Below, one piece after another: positions 7,574 through 16,345 of a stretch of DNA of 64,000 bases. Source of the stretch: Rhodobacteraceae bacterium NBU2976 (GTDB lineage: Bacteria; Pseudomonadota; Alphaproteobacteria; Rhodobacterales; Rhodobacteraceae); the NCBI GenBank assembly GCA_023630215.1, contig JALPRQ010000001.1, forward strand, positions 2,232,001-2,296,000, given 5' to 3'. The position numbers and the translations under genes were made by a program. Below the pieces are notes generated by a model. That model did not search any database, was not told the origin of the DNA, and saw only the letters and a program-made list of their open reading frames with translations. Positions within the stretch are counted from its first letter, which is position 1. Each line of letters starts with the position of its first letter.

Positions 7574-9250
7574 TTAGTGTCCGGTCTTGAGCTTGCGCTC
7601 AAGATACATCGAATAGCGAGACATCCCGAAACAAACGATCCAGAAGAGCAGTCCGATAAAGATGAACAGCTCCCAGTAGATCCCGTTCCATTCGGTCGTG
7701 GCGCGGATCGAGTTTGACAATCCAATCGGGTCAAGAAGACCGATAAAGACCACCAGCGTCGTATCCTTGAACAGGCCGATGAAGCTCGACACGATCCCGG
7801 GAATGGAGATTTTCAGTGCCTGCGGCATGATGATCAGCCGTTGCGCTTTCCAATAGTCCAGACCGAGTGCATCCGCAGCCTCGTATTGTCCACGCGGAAG
7901 CGCGGCAAGGCCACCCCTGACAACTTCGGCAATATAGGCTGCCGAGAAGAGCGTCACCATGATGATCACGCGCAGGATGATGTCGAAATTCGTGCCCGGC
8001 GGCAGGAAATAGTTCAACAGAAGCGACGCCGTGAACAGCAAGGTGATCAGCGGCACGCCCCGGATGAACTCGATAAAGCCGACACAGATCGTTCGGATCA
8101 AGAACAAGTTCGACTGCCGACCCAGCGCCAGAAGGATGCCCAGCGGCAGCGAGAAGGCAATCCCCGTAATCCCGATGATAAAGGCGAGCATGAAGCCGCC
8201 AAAATCATCAGATGGAACCGGAACGAACCCGATACGCCCCACATCGGCCTCGACACTTTGCTTGGCAGACGTGACCTGCAAGACCAGATCTTCGGCGGTA
8301 AGCGCTTCCTCCAACAAGGCTCTGTCTTCATCGGGAATGTCTACCGTCATTTCATCCAGTTCCTCACGGGACGTGACGTCTTTAACCAGATCCGGCAACG
8401 CCGCGCGTAAACGCTCTGCCTCCGCCGTCGCAACTTCCAAGTCTTCGCGAATTTGAGGCAGCGCAATCGCGCGCTCCAGCGAAGCTTGGGCTTCCCGTTG
8501 CTTGCTCTCGTATCGTGAGATGTCGCTCTCGGCAGTATCCGGAGAATCCAACAATGTCTGATAGTTCTCCACCACATCAGCTTGCTTCTCGATGTAGCTT
8601 TCCTGCTGCATGGTGGCAATCACGCCATTGATGACATTCAGCGTTGGTCCCATTAACATCAACCACCACACTATTGGCACAAGTATTGCAAGGATCGTGG
8701 CGATCAGTGGCGCAATTCGGCCAAGAAACTTCACGACAAGATAGCCAAGAACGAAGCCAAACATGATCAGGATGGGCGTGAAAACCGTGCCCCCCCACAA
8801 CAACCAATAGGCAAGCGCCGGGTAGATCAGCGTGAAATACATCAGCTTACGTGGGGCCCCTGTGAACAGGATAGGGGCCAGCGCAACAAACATCAGGACA
8901 AATGCCAAAACCGGACGCCAGTAAAGCTCCGACGGGTAGAACCCGAACAAAAGCTGGTTCCAGCGTTCTGTAATGACCGCAAAACAGGCCCCTTCGGCCC
9001 CTTCGCCGTATGTGTCTGCGATGATCTCGCGACATTCGCTCAGCGATCCGGCATACCAGACGGAATGGTAAAACCATTCCCAGATATGCAGGATCACCCA
9101 GCCGATGAAAAGGACCGAGAGCACCGTCAGAATCGAATTCAGAACACCGCTGAACAAGTTCTCTCGCACCCATTTAATGATGCCGACTTCCGTGACAGGT
9201 GGTTCCTGTTGAGGCAGCATCTCGCGGCGGACGTATGATAATCTTGACAT
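7574..9250 (-). CDS. bztC: amino acid ABC transporter permease (BztC/AapM), with coiled-coil insertion
   Basis: A 558-residue permease. The C-terminal 200 residues are the standard transmembrane core with the EAA loop (EAADALGLDYWKAQRLIIMPQ), preceded by N-terminal membrane segments at about 35-60, 110-130 and 145-210. Between residues about 212 and 345 is a polar, Glu/Ala-rich stretch with heptad character (QREAQASLERA, EVATAEAERLRAALPDL), likely a periplasmic coiled coil. The protein is longer than I expect for R. capsulatus BztC. Start ATG follows the bztB stop by one base, so translation is probably coupled. Confidence 0.93.
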   Translation of the reverse strand: MSRLSYVRREMLPQQEPPVTEVGIIKWVRENLFSGVLNSILTVLSVLFIGWVILHIWEWFYHSVWYAGSLSECREIIADTYGEGAEGACFAVITERWNQLLFGFYPSELYWRPVLAFVLMFVALAPILFTGAPRKLMYFTLIYPALAYWLLWGGTVFTPILIMFGFVLGYLVVKFLGRIAPLIATILAILVPIVWWLMLMGPTLNVINGVIATMQQESYIEKQADVVENYQTLLDSPDTAESDISRYESKQREAQASLERAIALPQIREDLEVATAEAERLRAALPDLVKDVTSREELDEMTVDIPDEDRALLEEALTAEDLVLQVTSAKQSVEADVGRIGFVPVPSDDFGGFMLAFIIGITGIAFSLPLGILLALGRQSNLFLIRTICVGFIEFIRGVPLITLLFTASLLLNYFLPPGTNFDIILRVIIMVTLFSAAYIAEVVRGGLAALPRGQYEAADALGLDYWKAQRLIIMPQALKISIPGIVSSFIGLFKDTTLVVFIGLLDPIGLSNSIRATTEWNGIYWELFIFIGLLFWIVCFGMSRYSMYLERKLKTGH

Positions 9251-9251
9251 A

Positions 9252-10820
9252 TTACCGCTCCTTCAGCTGTGTTCGGGTGTTGTAGATGTTCATGACAACT
9301 GAAATCGCCAGGCTGATGACCAGATAGATCAGCATCATCAACAACATACATTCCAGCTCACGCCCCGTCTGATTGAGCGAAATACCTCCCAGCGTCGAAC
9401 GCAGGTCCATATATCCAACCGCAATCGCCAACGACGAGTTCTTGGTCAAATTGAGATATTGCGAGATCAGCGGCGGCACGATCACGCGCAACGCCTGTGG
9501 CAGGATGACCAACCTCATTGTGCGACTTGGTCGAATGCCAAGCGCTGATGCGGCCTCTGTCTGACCTTTGGAAATCGCGAGGATCCCTGCACGGACGATC
9601 TCGGCGATAAACGCACCGGTATAGACAGATAGCGCCAACCAAAGCGCAATCAGAGAGTTGCGAAGATGAAGCCCGCCTTCGAACCGGGGAATCCCCTTTT
9701 CGGTAAGTTCGGGAACGTCAAATTCGAACGCTCTGCCTTCCATCACCGTATCCGCAACCGTGACCGCGGTCGCATTCCCACGCAATCCGTCTGACAGGCT
9801 GTCAGCGACGACGGCCGCGTCTGCGCTGTCAACGACGATGGCGTTACAGGTCCCACCGATGAATTCTTTGATCGACGCAGATGTGTTATGGAATTCACGA
9901 CGGCTGTAATCCAGTTCGTTCGCTTCCAGATATCGCAAGCCACTCAGCGACGCCGCCGAATTCGGTGCGTGGCAGTAATTGATCCGACCGGCGATTTCCG
10001 AAAACGCCACTAGGTTTTCAACACTTTGCTCGGTCGCAACGATGAACGTCAGTTCATTCTTGGTTGTGATTGCCGAAATGGCGAAATATGCCGCAACAAG
10101 GGGAATGACAACGACGCCAATCGATTGCCAAAATGTTCCCGGACGAACGCCTGTAGCTTCCTGAATTATGATCGCGCGTTTACGCAGGTAGCGAATAACA
10201 AATATTGCCGCAATGATCAGGACAAAGAAAACCCAGAAGTAGCTGGCGGGAACCAGTCGCGGAATAAATATCCCTTGATTTGAAACCGCCACGGTCTCCC
10301 AAAGCGACATGGCAGCCGTTGCTTCGTCTCCCCGAAAATCTTTTGGTGGCGGCATCGATTCTGTCATGATCGCAAAGATGATCAGGATCCACAGCAGCAC
10401 CGGAATGTTCCGGAACGCTTCAACATAGACAGTCATCAAGCGGCCAACGATCCAGTTCTTCGACAGGCGCAAAACCCCGGCGATAACCCCCAGAATGGTT
10501 GCAAGGATACAGCCCAAAAACGCAACAAGCAGCGTGTTCAGCAATCCGACAACCATGGCTCGGCCATGGGTAGAGTTGTTCGTGTATTCGATCAGGCGCT
10601 GGTTGATATCATATCCGGCGCGTGACGATAGAAATCCGAAATTGAAGTCTTTCCCCAACGTCTCCAGATTCTGGATGGTGTTATTGATCAGCCAAGCGAA
10701 GCCCGCCATGAACAATATGAAAAACACAACCTGAATCGTCAAAGAGCGGTAACGGGTATCATAGAGCAGCATGCTCAGGCGGAAAGAGTCCCGAGGCGCT
10801 GATTGGTCTGCCATAGACAT
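9252..10820 (-). CDS. bztB: amino acid ABC transporter permease (BztB/AapQ), with binding-protein-like insertion
   Basis: A 522-residue permease. Transmembrane segments occupy about 28-45, 90-120, 135-152, 193-212 and 232-250, and the conserved EAA-loop core is at 388-515 (EAASALGIRPSRTMRLVILPQ). Residues about 252-362 form an extra soluble domain in the periplasmic loop. Part of it (GLRYLEANELDY ... GTCNAIVVDSAD) resembles lobe 2 of the operon's own binding protein BztA. It forms a heterodimeric channel with BztC. A start four residues later in the frame is also possible. Confidence 0.93.
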   Translation of the reverse strand: MSMADQSAPRDSFRLSMLLYDTRYRSLTIQVVFFILFMAGFAWLINNTIQNLETLGKDFNFGFLSSRAGYDINQRLIEYTNNSTHGRAMVVGLLNTLLVAFLGCILATILGVIAGVLRLSKNWIVGRLMTVYVEAFRNIPVLLWILIIFAIMTESMPPPKDFRGDEATAAMSLWETVAVSNQGIFIPRLVPASYFWVFFVLIIAAIFVIRYLRKRAIIIQEATGVRPGTFWQSIGVVVIPLVAAYFAISAITTKNELTFIVATEQSVENLVAFSEIAGRINYCHAPNSAASLSGLRYLEANELDYSRREFHNTSASIKEFIGGTCNAIVVDSADAAVVADSLSDGLRGNATAVTVADTVMEGRAFEFDVPELTEKGIPRFEGGLHLRNSLIALWLALSVYTGAFIAEIVRAGILAISKGQTEAASALGIRPSRTMRLVILPQALRVIVPPLISQYLNLTKNSSLAIAVGYMDLRSTLGGISLNQTGRELECMLLMMLIYLVISLAISVVMNIYNTRTQLKER

Positions 10821-10907
10821 GGCGTCCCCTCCGTTTCTTCTGTTAGAGGTGGTTTAAATGGCGATCCGGTTCATCCGAATTCTGCCTGACCCACCCTTTA
10901 TTAGTGA

Positions 10908-10933
10908 AAGGGCGCCCCCGAAGGTGCGCCCTT
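10908..10933 (-). terminator. intercistronic hairpin between bztA and bztB
   Basis: AAGGGCGC (10908-10915) pairs with GCGCCCTT (10926-10933), with further pairing inside. It has no strong T tract. Such hairpins after a binding-protein gene usually protect or attenuate the transcript so that binding protein is made in excess over permease. Confidence 0.65.
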
Positions 10934-10945
10934 GAAGTCTCGTTC

Positions 10946-11962
10946 TTAACGGAACGGCGGCGAGTAGATCAGACCACCTTGCGACCACTGCGCGTTCAGG
11001 CCACGGGCCAGACCAATCGCGGTGGATTCACCGATGTTCTTCTCGAAGATTTCGCCATAGTTGCCGCCTGCAGCGATTGCACGCTTCGCCCAATCAGCAT
11101 CCAGACCCAGCATCGCGCCCAGGTCACCTTCGGTGCCTAGCAGACGGTTGATTTCCGGGTTGTTGGTACCGGCAGCCATTTCTTCCAGATTGGCTGACGT
11201 CACGCCCAGCTCTTCAGCTGTGATCAGCGCGTTCAGCGTCCAGCGAACAATGTCGCCCCACTGGTCGTCACCGTGACGAACAAGCGGTCCCAGCGGCTCT
11301 TTGGAAATGATTTCCGGCAGAAGCACGTGGTCAGCGGCATTTTCAAACGTTGCACGGGTAGCGGCCAGACCGGACGCATCCGTGGTGTAAACGTCACATG
11401 CGCCAGCCAGATACTGCTGCTGCGCTTCGGCGTTGGTTTCGATCGGCACCGGCTCATAGGTGATGCCATTCGCACGGAAGAAATCCGCCAGGTTCAGCTC
11501 GGTCGTTGTACCAGTCTGGATACAAACGGTTGCCCCGTCCAATTCCTTCGCAGACGAAACACCAAGCTCTTTGGGAACCATGAAGCCCTGACCGTCGTAA
11601 TAGTTCACCCCAACAAAGGTGAATTTCAGGTCGACGTCACGGCTGAAGGTCCAAGTGGTGTTTCGGGCCAGCATGTCGATTTCACCCGAGGCCAGCGCGG
11701 TAAAGCGGGTCTGACCGGTGGTGGTGACAAATTTCACAGCGTTTGCGTCGCCCAGAACAGCAGCGGCAACTGCGCGGCAGACAGCAACGTCAAAACCTTC
11801 CCATTCGCCGTTTGCGTTCGGTGCCGCAAAGCCAACCAAACCGGTGGTTACGCCACAAGCCAGCTCGCCCTTTGCTTTCACATCATCGAGCGTCGCTGCG
11901 CCGGCCAGACCTGCTGCCAGACCTGCTGCGGCGAGTGTGCCCATAAATAGAGATTTTTTCAT
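10946..11962 (-). CDS. bztA: amino acid ABC transporter, periplasmic binding protein (BztA/AapJ)
   Basis: A 338-residue solute-binding protein with a Sec signal peptide (residues 1-22, AAAGLAAGLAGAA then TLDDV). Ligand-site features of the polar amino acid family are visible: GFAAPNANGEWEGFDVAVC, TGQTRFTALASGEIDMLARN, then CIQTGTTTELNL and ACDVYTTDASGLA. Cys36 and Cys62 and Cys147/Cys189 could form disulfides, as in related proteins. It delivers glutamate/aspartate-type ligands to BztBC. First gene of the operon, separated from bztB by a hairpin-containing gap of 125 bases. Confidence 0.95.
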   Translation of the reverse strand: MKKSLFMGTLAAAGLAAGLAGAATLDDVKAKGELACGVTTGLVGFAAPNANGEWEGFDVAVCRAVAAAVLGDANAVKFVTTTGQTRFTALASGEIDMLARNTTWTFSRDVDLKFTFVGVNYYDGQGFMVPKELGVSSAKELDGATVCIQTGTTTELNLADFFRANGITYEPVPIETNAEAQQQYLAGACDVYTTDASGLAATRATFENAADHVLLPEIISKEPLGPLVRHGDDQWGDIVRWTLNALITAEELGVTSANLEEMAAGTNNPEINRLLGTEGDLGAMLGLDADWAKRAIAAGGNYGEIFEKNIGESTAIGLARGLNAQWSQGGLIYSPPFR

Positions 11963-12037
11963 GTTTACCTCTTCCTGGTGATTGCGCAGTTCAATCTGCG
12001 CCTTTTCCCGATCTTGCGACCGGAGTCTAAAATCTGC

Positions 12038-12056
12038 GTGACCTCTGTCGGGTCAC
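12038..12056. promoter_or_regulatory. palindrome in the bztA upstream region (candidate operator)
   Basis: GTGACC (12038-12043) and GGTCAC (12051-12056) form a perfect 6-base inverted repeat with a 7-base spacer, about 75-95 bases before the bztA start. The site size suits a dimeric regulator or a leader hairpin. I could not place a convincing -35/-10 pair around it. Confidence 0.35.
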
Positions 12057-12208
12057 AACGGGGTTAGTTGAGCAATATCTTGCTTATCGGTCAAGGAAAA
12101 GACTCGGGAAATATCGGAAAAATCTCCAAAAATTGAGTTTTCCGCTTAATTTCTCGGCACCGTTGACGGTTTGTTCCGCCTGACGCTGGGGCAAGTTCGC
12201 ATACGAAT

Positions 12209-12913
12209 TCACACGCCGTCCAAAAGACTCAGCAAATGGGCCGCTTTCAGGAATTCGTCGCGTTTATGGATGGCCGTAGCGGTGGCTTCCGCATCCTCGC
12301 CCCATTGTTCTTCCTGCCAGGATTCGTCAATCCGCGACAGTTGCCAAGCATCTTCGGCCGTAAGTTTGCCCCTGAACACAGCAAACCCGATGATCAGCGA
12401 GCCCGAGATGGTCACAAGGTCATGAAATGCCGTCAGTCGCCATGCGTCAATCTCTTGGACCAGCGAGCGCAGGGTTTTCAGGCTGTTTTCGGGTTGTGCT
12501 ATCGGGATAACCCCCTGTGTCGGGGTCAGCGGCGCGCCCAGTTTGACCGCCCATTTCAGCAGTGGATCCCACGCATCAGCCTGCCGGTCCACCAAGGCTT
12601 CCGGTCCCTCAGCACGATAACAGATCAAGTCTGTGCTGGCATATTCCGCCAGCATTTCGGCGACCTCGGCCCGTTTGGCGATCACATAGTCAATGGTCGC
12701 GTTGGCGGCGCGGGTCAGGTGCATGGTCAGGGGTTTGATCTCCCCCTCCACCGCGTCCCATTCGGCCGCGATTCCCTCGGCATAAGCCCGGGTAGGTACG
12801 GCCAGCGTGGCCTTCAACGGTGTTTTCATCTGCCGTGTGTCCAACCAGATGCTAAACATATCCCCTTCGGGCTTTACACTGACGTCTTTCCAAAACCGTT
12901 TGGCGACCTGCAT
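12209..12913 (-). CDS. ATP12-family F1-ATPase assembly chaperone
   Basis: A 234-residue homologue of ATP12, which binds the free alpha subunit of F1-ATPase before assembly. It is shared by mitochondria and alphaproteobacteria. Recognised from KRFWKDVSV near the start, LDTRQMKTPLKATLAVPT, the core AAEWDAVEGEIKPLTMHLTR split across two helices, and STDLICYRAE. It is a soluble cytoplasmic protein of usual length. It starts 1 base after the HAD stop and is the last gene of the rarA-crcB-rluC-HAD-ATP12 run. Confidence 0.92.
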   Translation of the reverse strand: MQVAKRFWKDVSVKPEGDMFSIWLDTRQMKTPLKATLAVPTRAYAEGIAAEWDAVEGEIKPLTMHLTRAANATIDYVIAKRAEVAEMLAEYASTDLICYRAEGPEALVDRQADAWDPLLKWAVKLGAPLTPTQGVIPIAQPENSLKTLRSLVQEIDAWRLTAFHDLVTISGSLIIGFAVFRGKLTAEDAWQLSRIDESWQEEQWGEDAEATATAIHKRDEFLKAAHLLSLLDGV

Positions 12914-12914
12914 T

Positions 12915-13586
12915 TTACCCCCAAATCATCTGTAACGTGTCGTCAAGCTGGTCAAAGTGATTAATCACATAATCCGCCTGCCCCAGCCGCTCGACCGGGT
13001 GATAACCCCAGCTGACACCAATCGTCGCAACCCCAGCCGCTTTGCCCATCTCCATATCGAATTCTGTATCCCCGATCATCACCGCCTGATGCGGTTCCAC
13101 TCCGGTTTCGGCCAGCCCGGCCAGCACCATCGACGGATGCGGCTTGGACGGGTGCAGGTCGGATGTCTGGTGAGTCACGAAGTAGGATCCAATCCCGAAC
13201 GACTCGTAAACATGATCCAACCCGCGTCGTGCCTTTCCCGTCGCCACCCCCAACAGATAAGCATCAACCCGGTTCAACCGATCCAGTGCCGCCAACGCAC
13301 CGTCATAGAGGCGGGCATTTGCCTCACCCCCATTCTCTTCGCGGACCTTCACAAAAATCTCTCGGTAGGCGGCGGCTGTCGCGGCAATGTCCGCTGCTGA
13401 CATATCCGGGGCCAGCACTTCGATAATCCGCTCCAACGACATGCCGATCCCGGCCCGTATCGCTGCGTCTGATGGTGGTAGGTGCCCAACGCGCTCGAAC
13501 GCCTGACGCATCACCGACAGGATCGTGGCCTGACTGTCGATCAGCGTGCCATCAACATCGAACAGGATCAGTTTCAGATCGCTCAT
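12915..13586 (-). CDS. HAD-IA family hydrolase, phosphoglycolate-phosphatase-like
   Basis: A 223-residue HAD phosphatase. Motif I is LILFDVDGTLIDS (Asp nucleophile and acid/base Asp), motif II is the Thr of GVATGKARRG, motif III is the Lys of HPSKPHPSM and motif IV is VMIGDTEFDMEMGK. The helical cap follows motif I, as in Gph/PpaX proteins. The physiological substrate is not decided by sequence; related genes next to rluC are annotated as phosphoglycolate phosphatase-like. The ATG overlaps the stop of the pseudouridine synthase gene by 4 bases. Confidence 0.9.
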   Translation of the reverse strand: MSDLKLILFDVDGTLIDSQATILSVMRQAFERVGHLPPSDAAIRAGIGMSLERIIEVLAPDMSAADIAATAAAYREIFVKVREENGGEANARLYDGALAALDRLNRVDAYLLGVATGKARRGLDHVYESFGIGSYFVTHQTSDLHPSKPHPSMVLAGLAETGVEPHQAVMIGDTEFDMEMGKAAGVATIGVSWGYHPVERLGQADYVINHFDQLDDTLQMIWG

Positions 13587-14623
13587 TCAAACACCTTGAA
13601 CGGGTCTTTGGGGGCCCATTTCAGGTTCCAGCCGAATGTATCCCACGTCTTTTGCATGTGGTCCGGCAACGGGGCCTCGAAGAACATCTCCTTCCCGGTG
13701 CGGGGGTGTTTTATCGTGATGGAACGCGCATGAAGGTGCATCTTGCGGCTGATCGCGCCACCGATCTGGGCGCCCCATCCGTCGCCCTCATTCACCTGCG
13801 CCGAGCCGCCATATTTCCCATCGCCCACAATCGGGCAGCCAATCCCGGCCATGTGGGCGCGCAGTTGGTGTGTGCGTCCTGTGATCGGCGCAAGGCCGAC
13901 CCATGTCGCGCGGGGCCCAAGGCTTTCGATGACGGCGAAATCGGTGGTGGCACGTTTGGCGTCAGGGGTTTCATCCACCTGATCGGGCGGGATGCAAATC
14001 ATCTTTTCACCCGCGCCATGCGGCCCGTGTCCCGCCTGTTTCACCAGCCCAAAGCGGATCGTGCCGACCTGCTGTTCGGGTTGCCCAGCGACCAAGGCCC
14101 AATAGATTTTCTGGCTGGTCTTATCCTGAAACGCTTTCGCCAGACCCTTCGCCGCCTGCCCGTTGCGGGCCAGCAGCAGAATGCCGGACGTGTCCTTATC
14201 CAGCCGATGCACCAGTTTCGGGTCCTGTTCAGCGTCAAAGCGCAGCGCGGGTGTCATGCCATCCACATGCCGCGCCTGACCCGAACCACCTTGCGTCGCC
14301 AGCCCAGCCGGTTTGTTCAGCACGATGATGTCATCGTCTTTATAAATCACACAGGCACGGATCATCTCGGCGTCAGCTTTTGGGACCTCGACACGCTCGG
14401 GCGCTGGGGCTTCATTATCCGGCAGCGGGGGGATGCGGACGGATTGGCCGGTTGCCAAGCGGGTCGAGGTTTTCACCCGTCCCCCATCCACGCGGATTTC
14501 CCCCTTGCGGCACATCTTTTCTATCCGCCCCTGCGGGATATGCGGGAAATGGCGGCGGAACCAGCGATCAAGCCGCTGATCATCGCCGTCCGCGTCAACG
14601 GTCAAGGTTTGCACACCACTCAT
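13583..14623 (-). CDS. rluC: RluC/RluA-family 23S rRNA pseudouridine synthase
   Basis: A 346-residue pseudouridine synthase. An N-terminal S4 RNA-binding domain (residues about 15-75, QRLDRWFRRHFPHIPQGRIEK in part) precedes the catalytic domain with the hallmark HRLDKDTSGILLLAR carrying the catalytic Asp, and PITGRTHQLRAH. Members isomerise specific uridines in 23S rRNA. The frame is open further upstream into crcB, but the ATG at 14623 overlaps the crcB stop as ATGA and starts at the S4 domain, so I chose it. RluC rather than RluD or RluA is a best guess. Confidence 0.9.
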   Translation of the reverse strand: MSGVQTLTVDADGDDQRLDRWFRRHFPHIPQGRIEKMCRKGEIRVDGGRVKTSTRLATGQSVRIPPLPDNEAPAPERVEVPKADAEMIRACVIYKDDDIIVLNKPAGLATQGGSGQARHVDGMTPALRFDAEQDPKLVHRLDKDTSGILLLARNGQAAKGLAKAFQDKTSQKIYWALVAGQPEQQVGTIRFGLVKQAGHGPHGAGEKMICIPPDQVDETPDAKRATTDFAVIESLGPRATWVGLAPITGRTHQLRAHMAGIGCPIVGDGKYGGSAQVNEGDGWGAQIGGAISRKMHLHARSITIKHPRTGKEMFFEAPLPDHMQKTWDTFGWNLKWAPKDPFKVFE

Positions 14624-15000
14624 GCCAGCACCCTTGCCAGCATCATGCCAAGGTAGAGCGCCGCAATGGCCAATACGACCGAGCCACCCATATAGAGTGC
14701 CGCCGCCCCCATGCGCCCCTTTTCCATCAGGTAAAGCGCATCGAGCGAGAAAGCCGAGAATGTCGTAAACCCTCCCAGCACCCCGGTCATCAGGAAGGGG
14801 GCAAACCGCGCCCAAGACCCGTCCATCCGTTCCATCAGATAAACCGCCAGCAGCCCCATCAGGAAGCTGCCAAGCACGTTCACGAATAGCGTCCCATAGG
14901 GAAACCCGCCGCCCGTCGCGCGCATGATCCATGCCCCGCTAAGATAGCGGGCGCTGGCGCCGATAGCGCCGCCTAGGGCAACGATAAGGACTGTGGGCAT
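14620..15000 (-). CDS. crcB: fluoride ion channel CrcB/Fluc
   Basis: A 126-residue, four-helix membrane protein. Fluc channels form antiparallel dimers that expel fluoride. Conserved patterns are GGAIGASARYL near the start, the NVLGSFLMGL helix, and GVLGGFTTFSAFSLD, which carries the phenylalanine/threonine track. The length is typical. There is no recognisable fluoride riboswitch in the 46-base gap to rarA, so it is apparently expressed constitutively with its operon. It overlaps rluC by 4 bases. Confidence 0.94.
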   Translation of the reverse strand: MPTVLIVALGGAIGASARYLSGAWIMRATGGGFPYGTLFVNVLGSFLMGLLAVYLMERMDGSWARFAPFLMTGVLGGFTTFSAFSLDALYLMEKGRMGAAALYMGGSVVLAIAALYLGMMLARVLA

Positions 15001-15046
15001 GGTCGAACTCCTTTGCCGCCCTGAAAGCCAGCGCTAGCGGGATTTG

Positions 15047-16345
15047 TCAAGGCTTGCGCTTGGAACGGAGCTTGGCGAAATATTCGATCCGCTTTTTCAG
15101 CTCTCGCTCGTTGCCGCGTTCAACCGGGCTGTAATAGACGCCGCGCTTCATGCCGTCGGGGAAATAGTTCTGGCCCGAGAACCCGTCCTCCGCGTCATGG
15201 TCATACTGATAGCCATCACCGTAGCCCTGATCCTTCATCATGCTGGTTGGGGCATTCAGGATATGTTTCGGCGGCGGTTCCGACCCCGTCTTCTTCGCCG
15301 CCGCAACCGCGTTTTTGTAGGCGGCGTAAGACGCATTCGATTTCGGGGCGAGCGCCAAATATATGACCGCCTGCGCCAGCGCCAGCTCCCCCTCCGGACT
15401 TCCAAGCCGTTCATAGGTTTGCCACGCATCCAGGCACAGACGTTGTGCGTCGGGGTCAGCCAGACCGATATCTTCGACTGCCATGCGGGTGATGCGACGG
15501 GCAAGGTAACGGGGATCCTCGCCCCCCTTCAACATCCGCGCAAACCAGTACACGGCGGCATCCGGGTCGGACCCCCGCACGGATTTATGCAGCGCCGAGA
15601 TCAGATTGTAATGCTCGTCCCCCGATTTGTCGTATTTCGGCGCACGCCGCGACAGGCGTTTTTCCAGATCATCGCGTTCGACTTTGCCGGACCACGTAAA
15701 CGCCTGCTCCAGCAGGTTCAGCAATGCCCGCCCGTCCCCATCCGCCATCTCTACCAGCGCGTCCCGAGCATCGGCAGTGACGGGCAAGGCTTTGCCCATC
15801 TCCTTCTCTGCCCGCTGGATCAAGAGATCCAGATCACGCGGGGCGAGGCGGTTCAAAACCATCACCTGAGCGCGGCTCAGCACAGCGGCGTTTAATTCGA
15901 ACGACGGGTTTTCCGTGGTCGCCCCAACCAGCAGGATTGTCCCGTCCTCCATATGTGGCAGGAACCCGTCCTGCTGCGCCTTGTTGAAGCGGTGAATCTC
16001 GTCGACAAACAGCAATGTCCCCTTGCCGTTCTGTCGGCGCATCTTGGCGGCTTCGAAAATCTTGCGCAGCTCTGGCACGCCGGTGAAAATCGCGCTGATC
16101 TGCACAAAGGTCAGGTCGGTTTCCGCCGCCAGCAATCGCGCAATCGTCGTCTTGCCAACCCCGGGCGGCCCCCACAGGATCAGCGAGGACAAGTTGCCAT
16201 GTGTCAACATCTGTCCCAGCGGCCCGTCGGGGCCAAGGATATGATCCTGCCCGATCACCTCGACCAGACTACGTGGCCGCAACCGGTCCGCCAAGGGACG
16301 CGGCGCATTGTCGGGGGTGGAGGCCACGTCGAACAGGTCAGGCAT
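15047..16345 (-). CDS. rarA: replication-associated recombination protein A (RarA/MgsA)
   Basis: A 432-residue AAA+ ATPase related to the clamp loader and eukaryotic WRNIP1, acting at stalled replication forks. Visible are LRPRSLVEVIGQDHILG, Walker A GPPGVGKTT, Walker B LLFVDEIHRFNKAQQD, sensor 1 GATTENPSFELN and the C-terminal tetramerisation region with AVYWFARMLKGGEDP. Full length. The start codon overlaps the preceding DUF3052-like gene by 8 bases. Confidence 0.96.
   Translation of the reverse strand: MPDLFDVASTPDNAPRPLADRLRPRSLVEVIGQDHILGPDGPLGQMLTHGNLSSLILWGPPGVGKTTIARLLAAETDLTFVQISAIFTGVPELRKIFEAAKMRRQNGKGTLLFVDEIHRFNKAQQDGFLPHMEDGTILLVGATTENPSFELNAAVLSRAQVMVLNRLAPRDLDLLIQRAEKEMGKALPVTADARDALVEMADGDGRALLNLLEQAFTWSGKVERDDLEKRLSRRAPKYDKSGDEHYNLISALHKSVRGSDPDAAVYWFARMLKGGEDPRYLARRITRMAVEDIGLADPDAQRLCLDAWQTYERLGSPEGELALAQAVIYLALAPKSNASYAAYKNAVAAAKKTGSEPPPKHILNAPTSMMKDQGYGDGYQYDHDAEDGFSGQNYFPDGMKRGVYYSPVERGNERELKKRIEYFAKLRSKRKP

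Noticed and set aside
13472-14656. A 394-codon plus-strand frame opposite the pseudouridine synthase gene.
   Set aside because: The reverse strand has clear S4 and RluA motifs; the plus frame has none and low-complexity Arg/His content.
14624-14932. N-terminal extension of the pseudouridine synthase frame by 103 codons.
   Set aside because: It overlaps crcB fully and is not conserved; the ATGA overlap start at 14623 fits the S4 domain.
15001-15046. Possible fluoride riboswitch upstream of crcB.
   Set aside because: Only 46 bases separate rarA and crcB, too short and without the pseudoknot stems.
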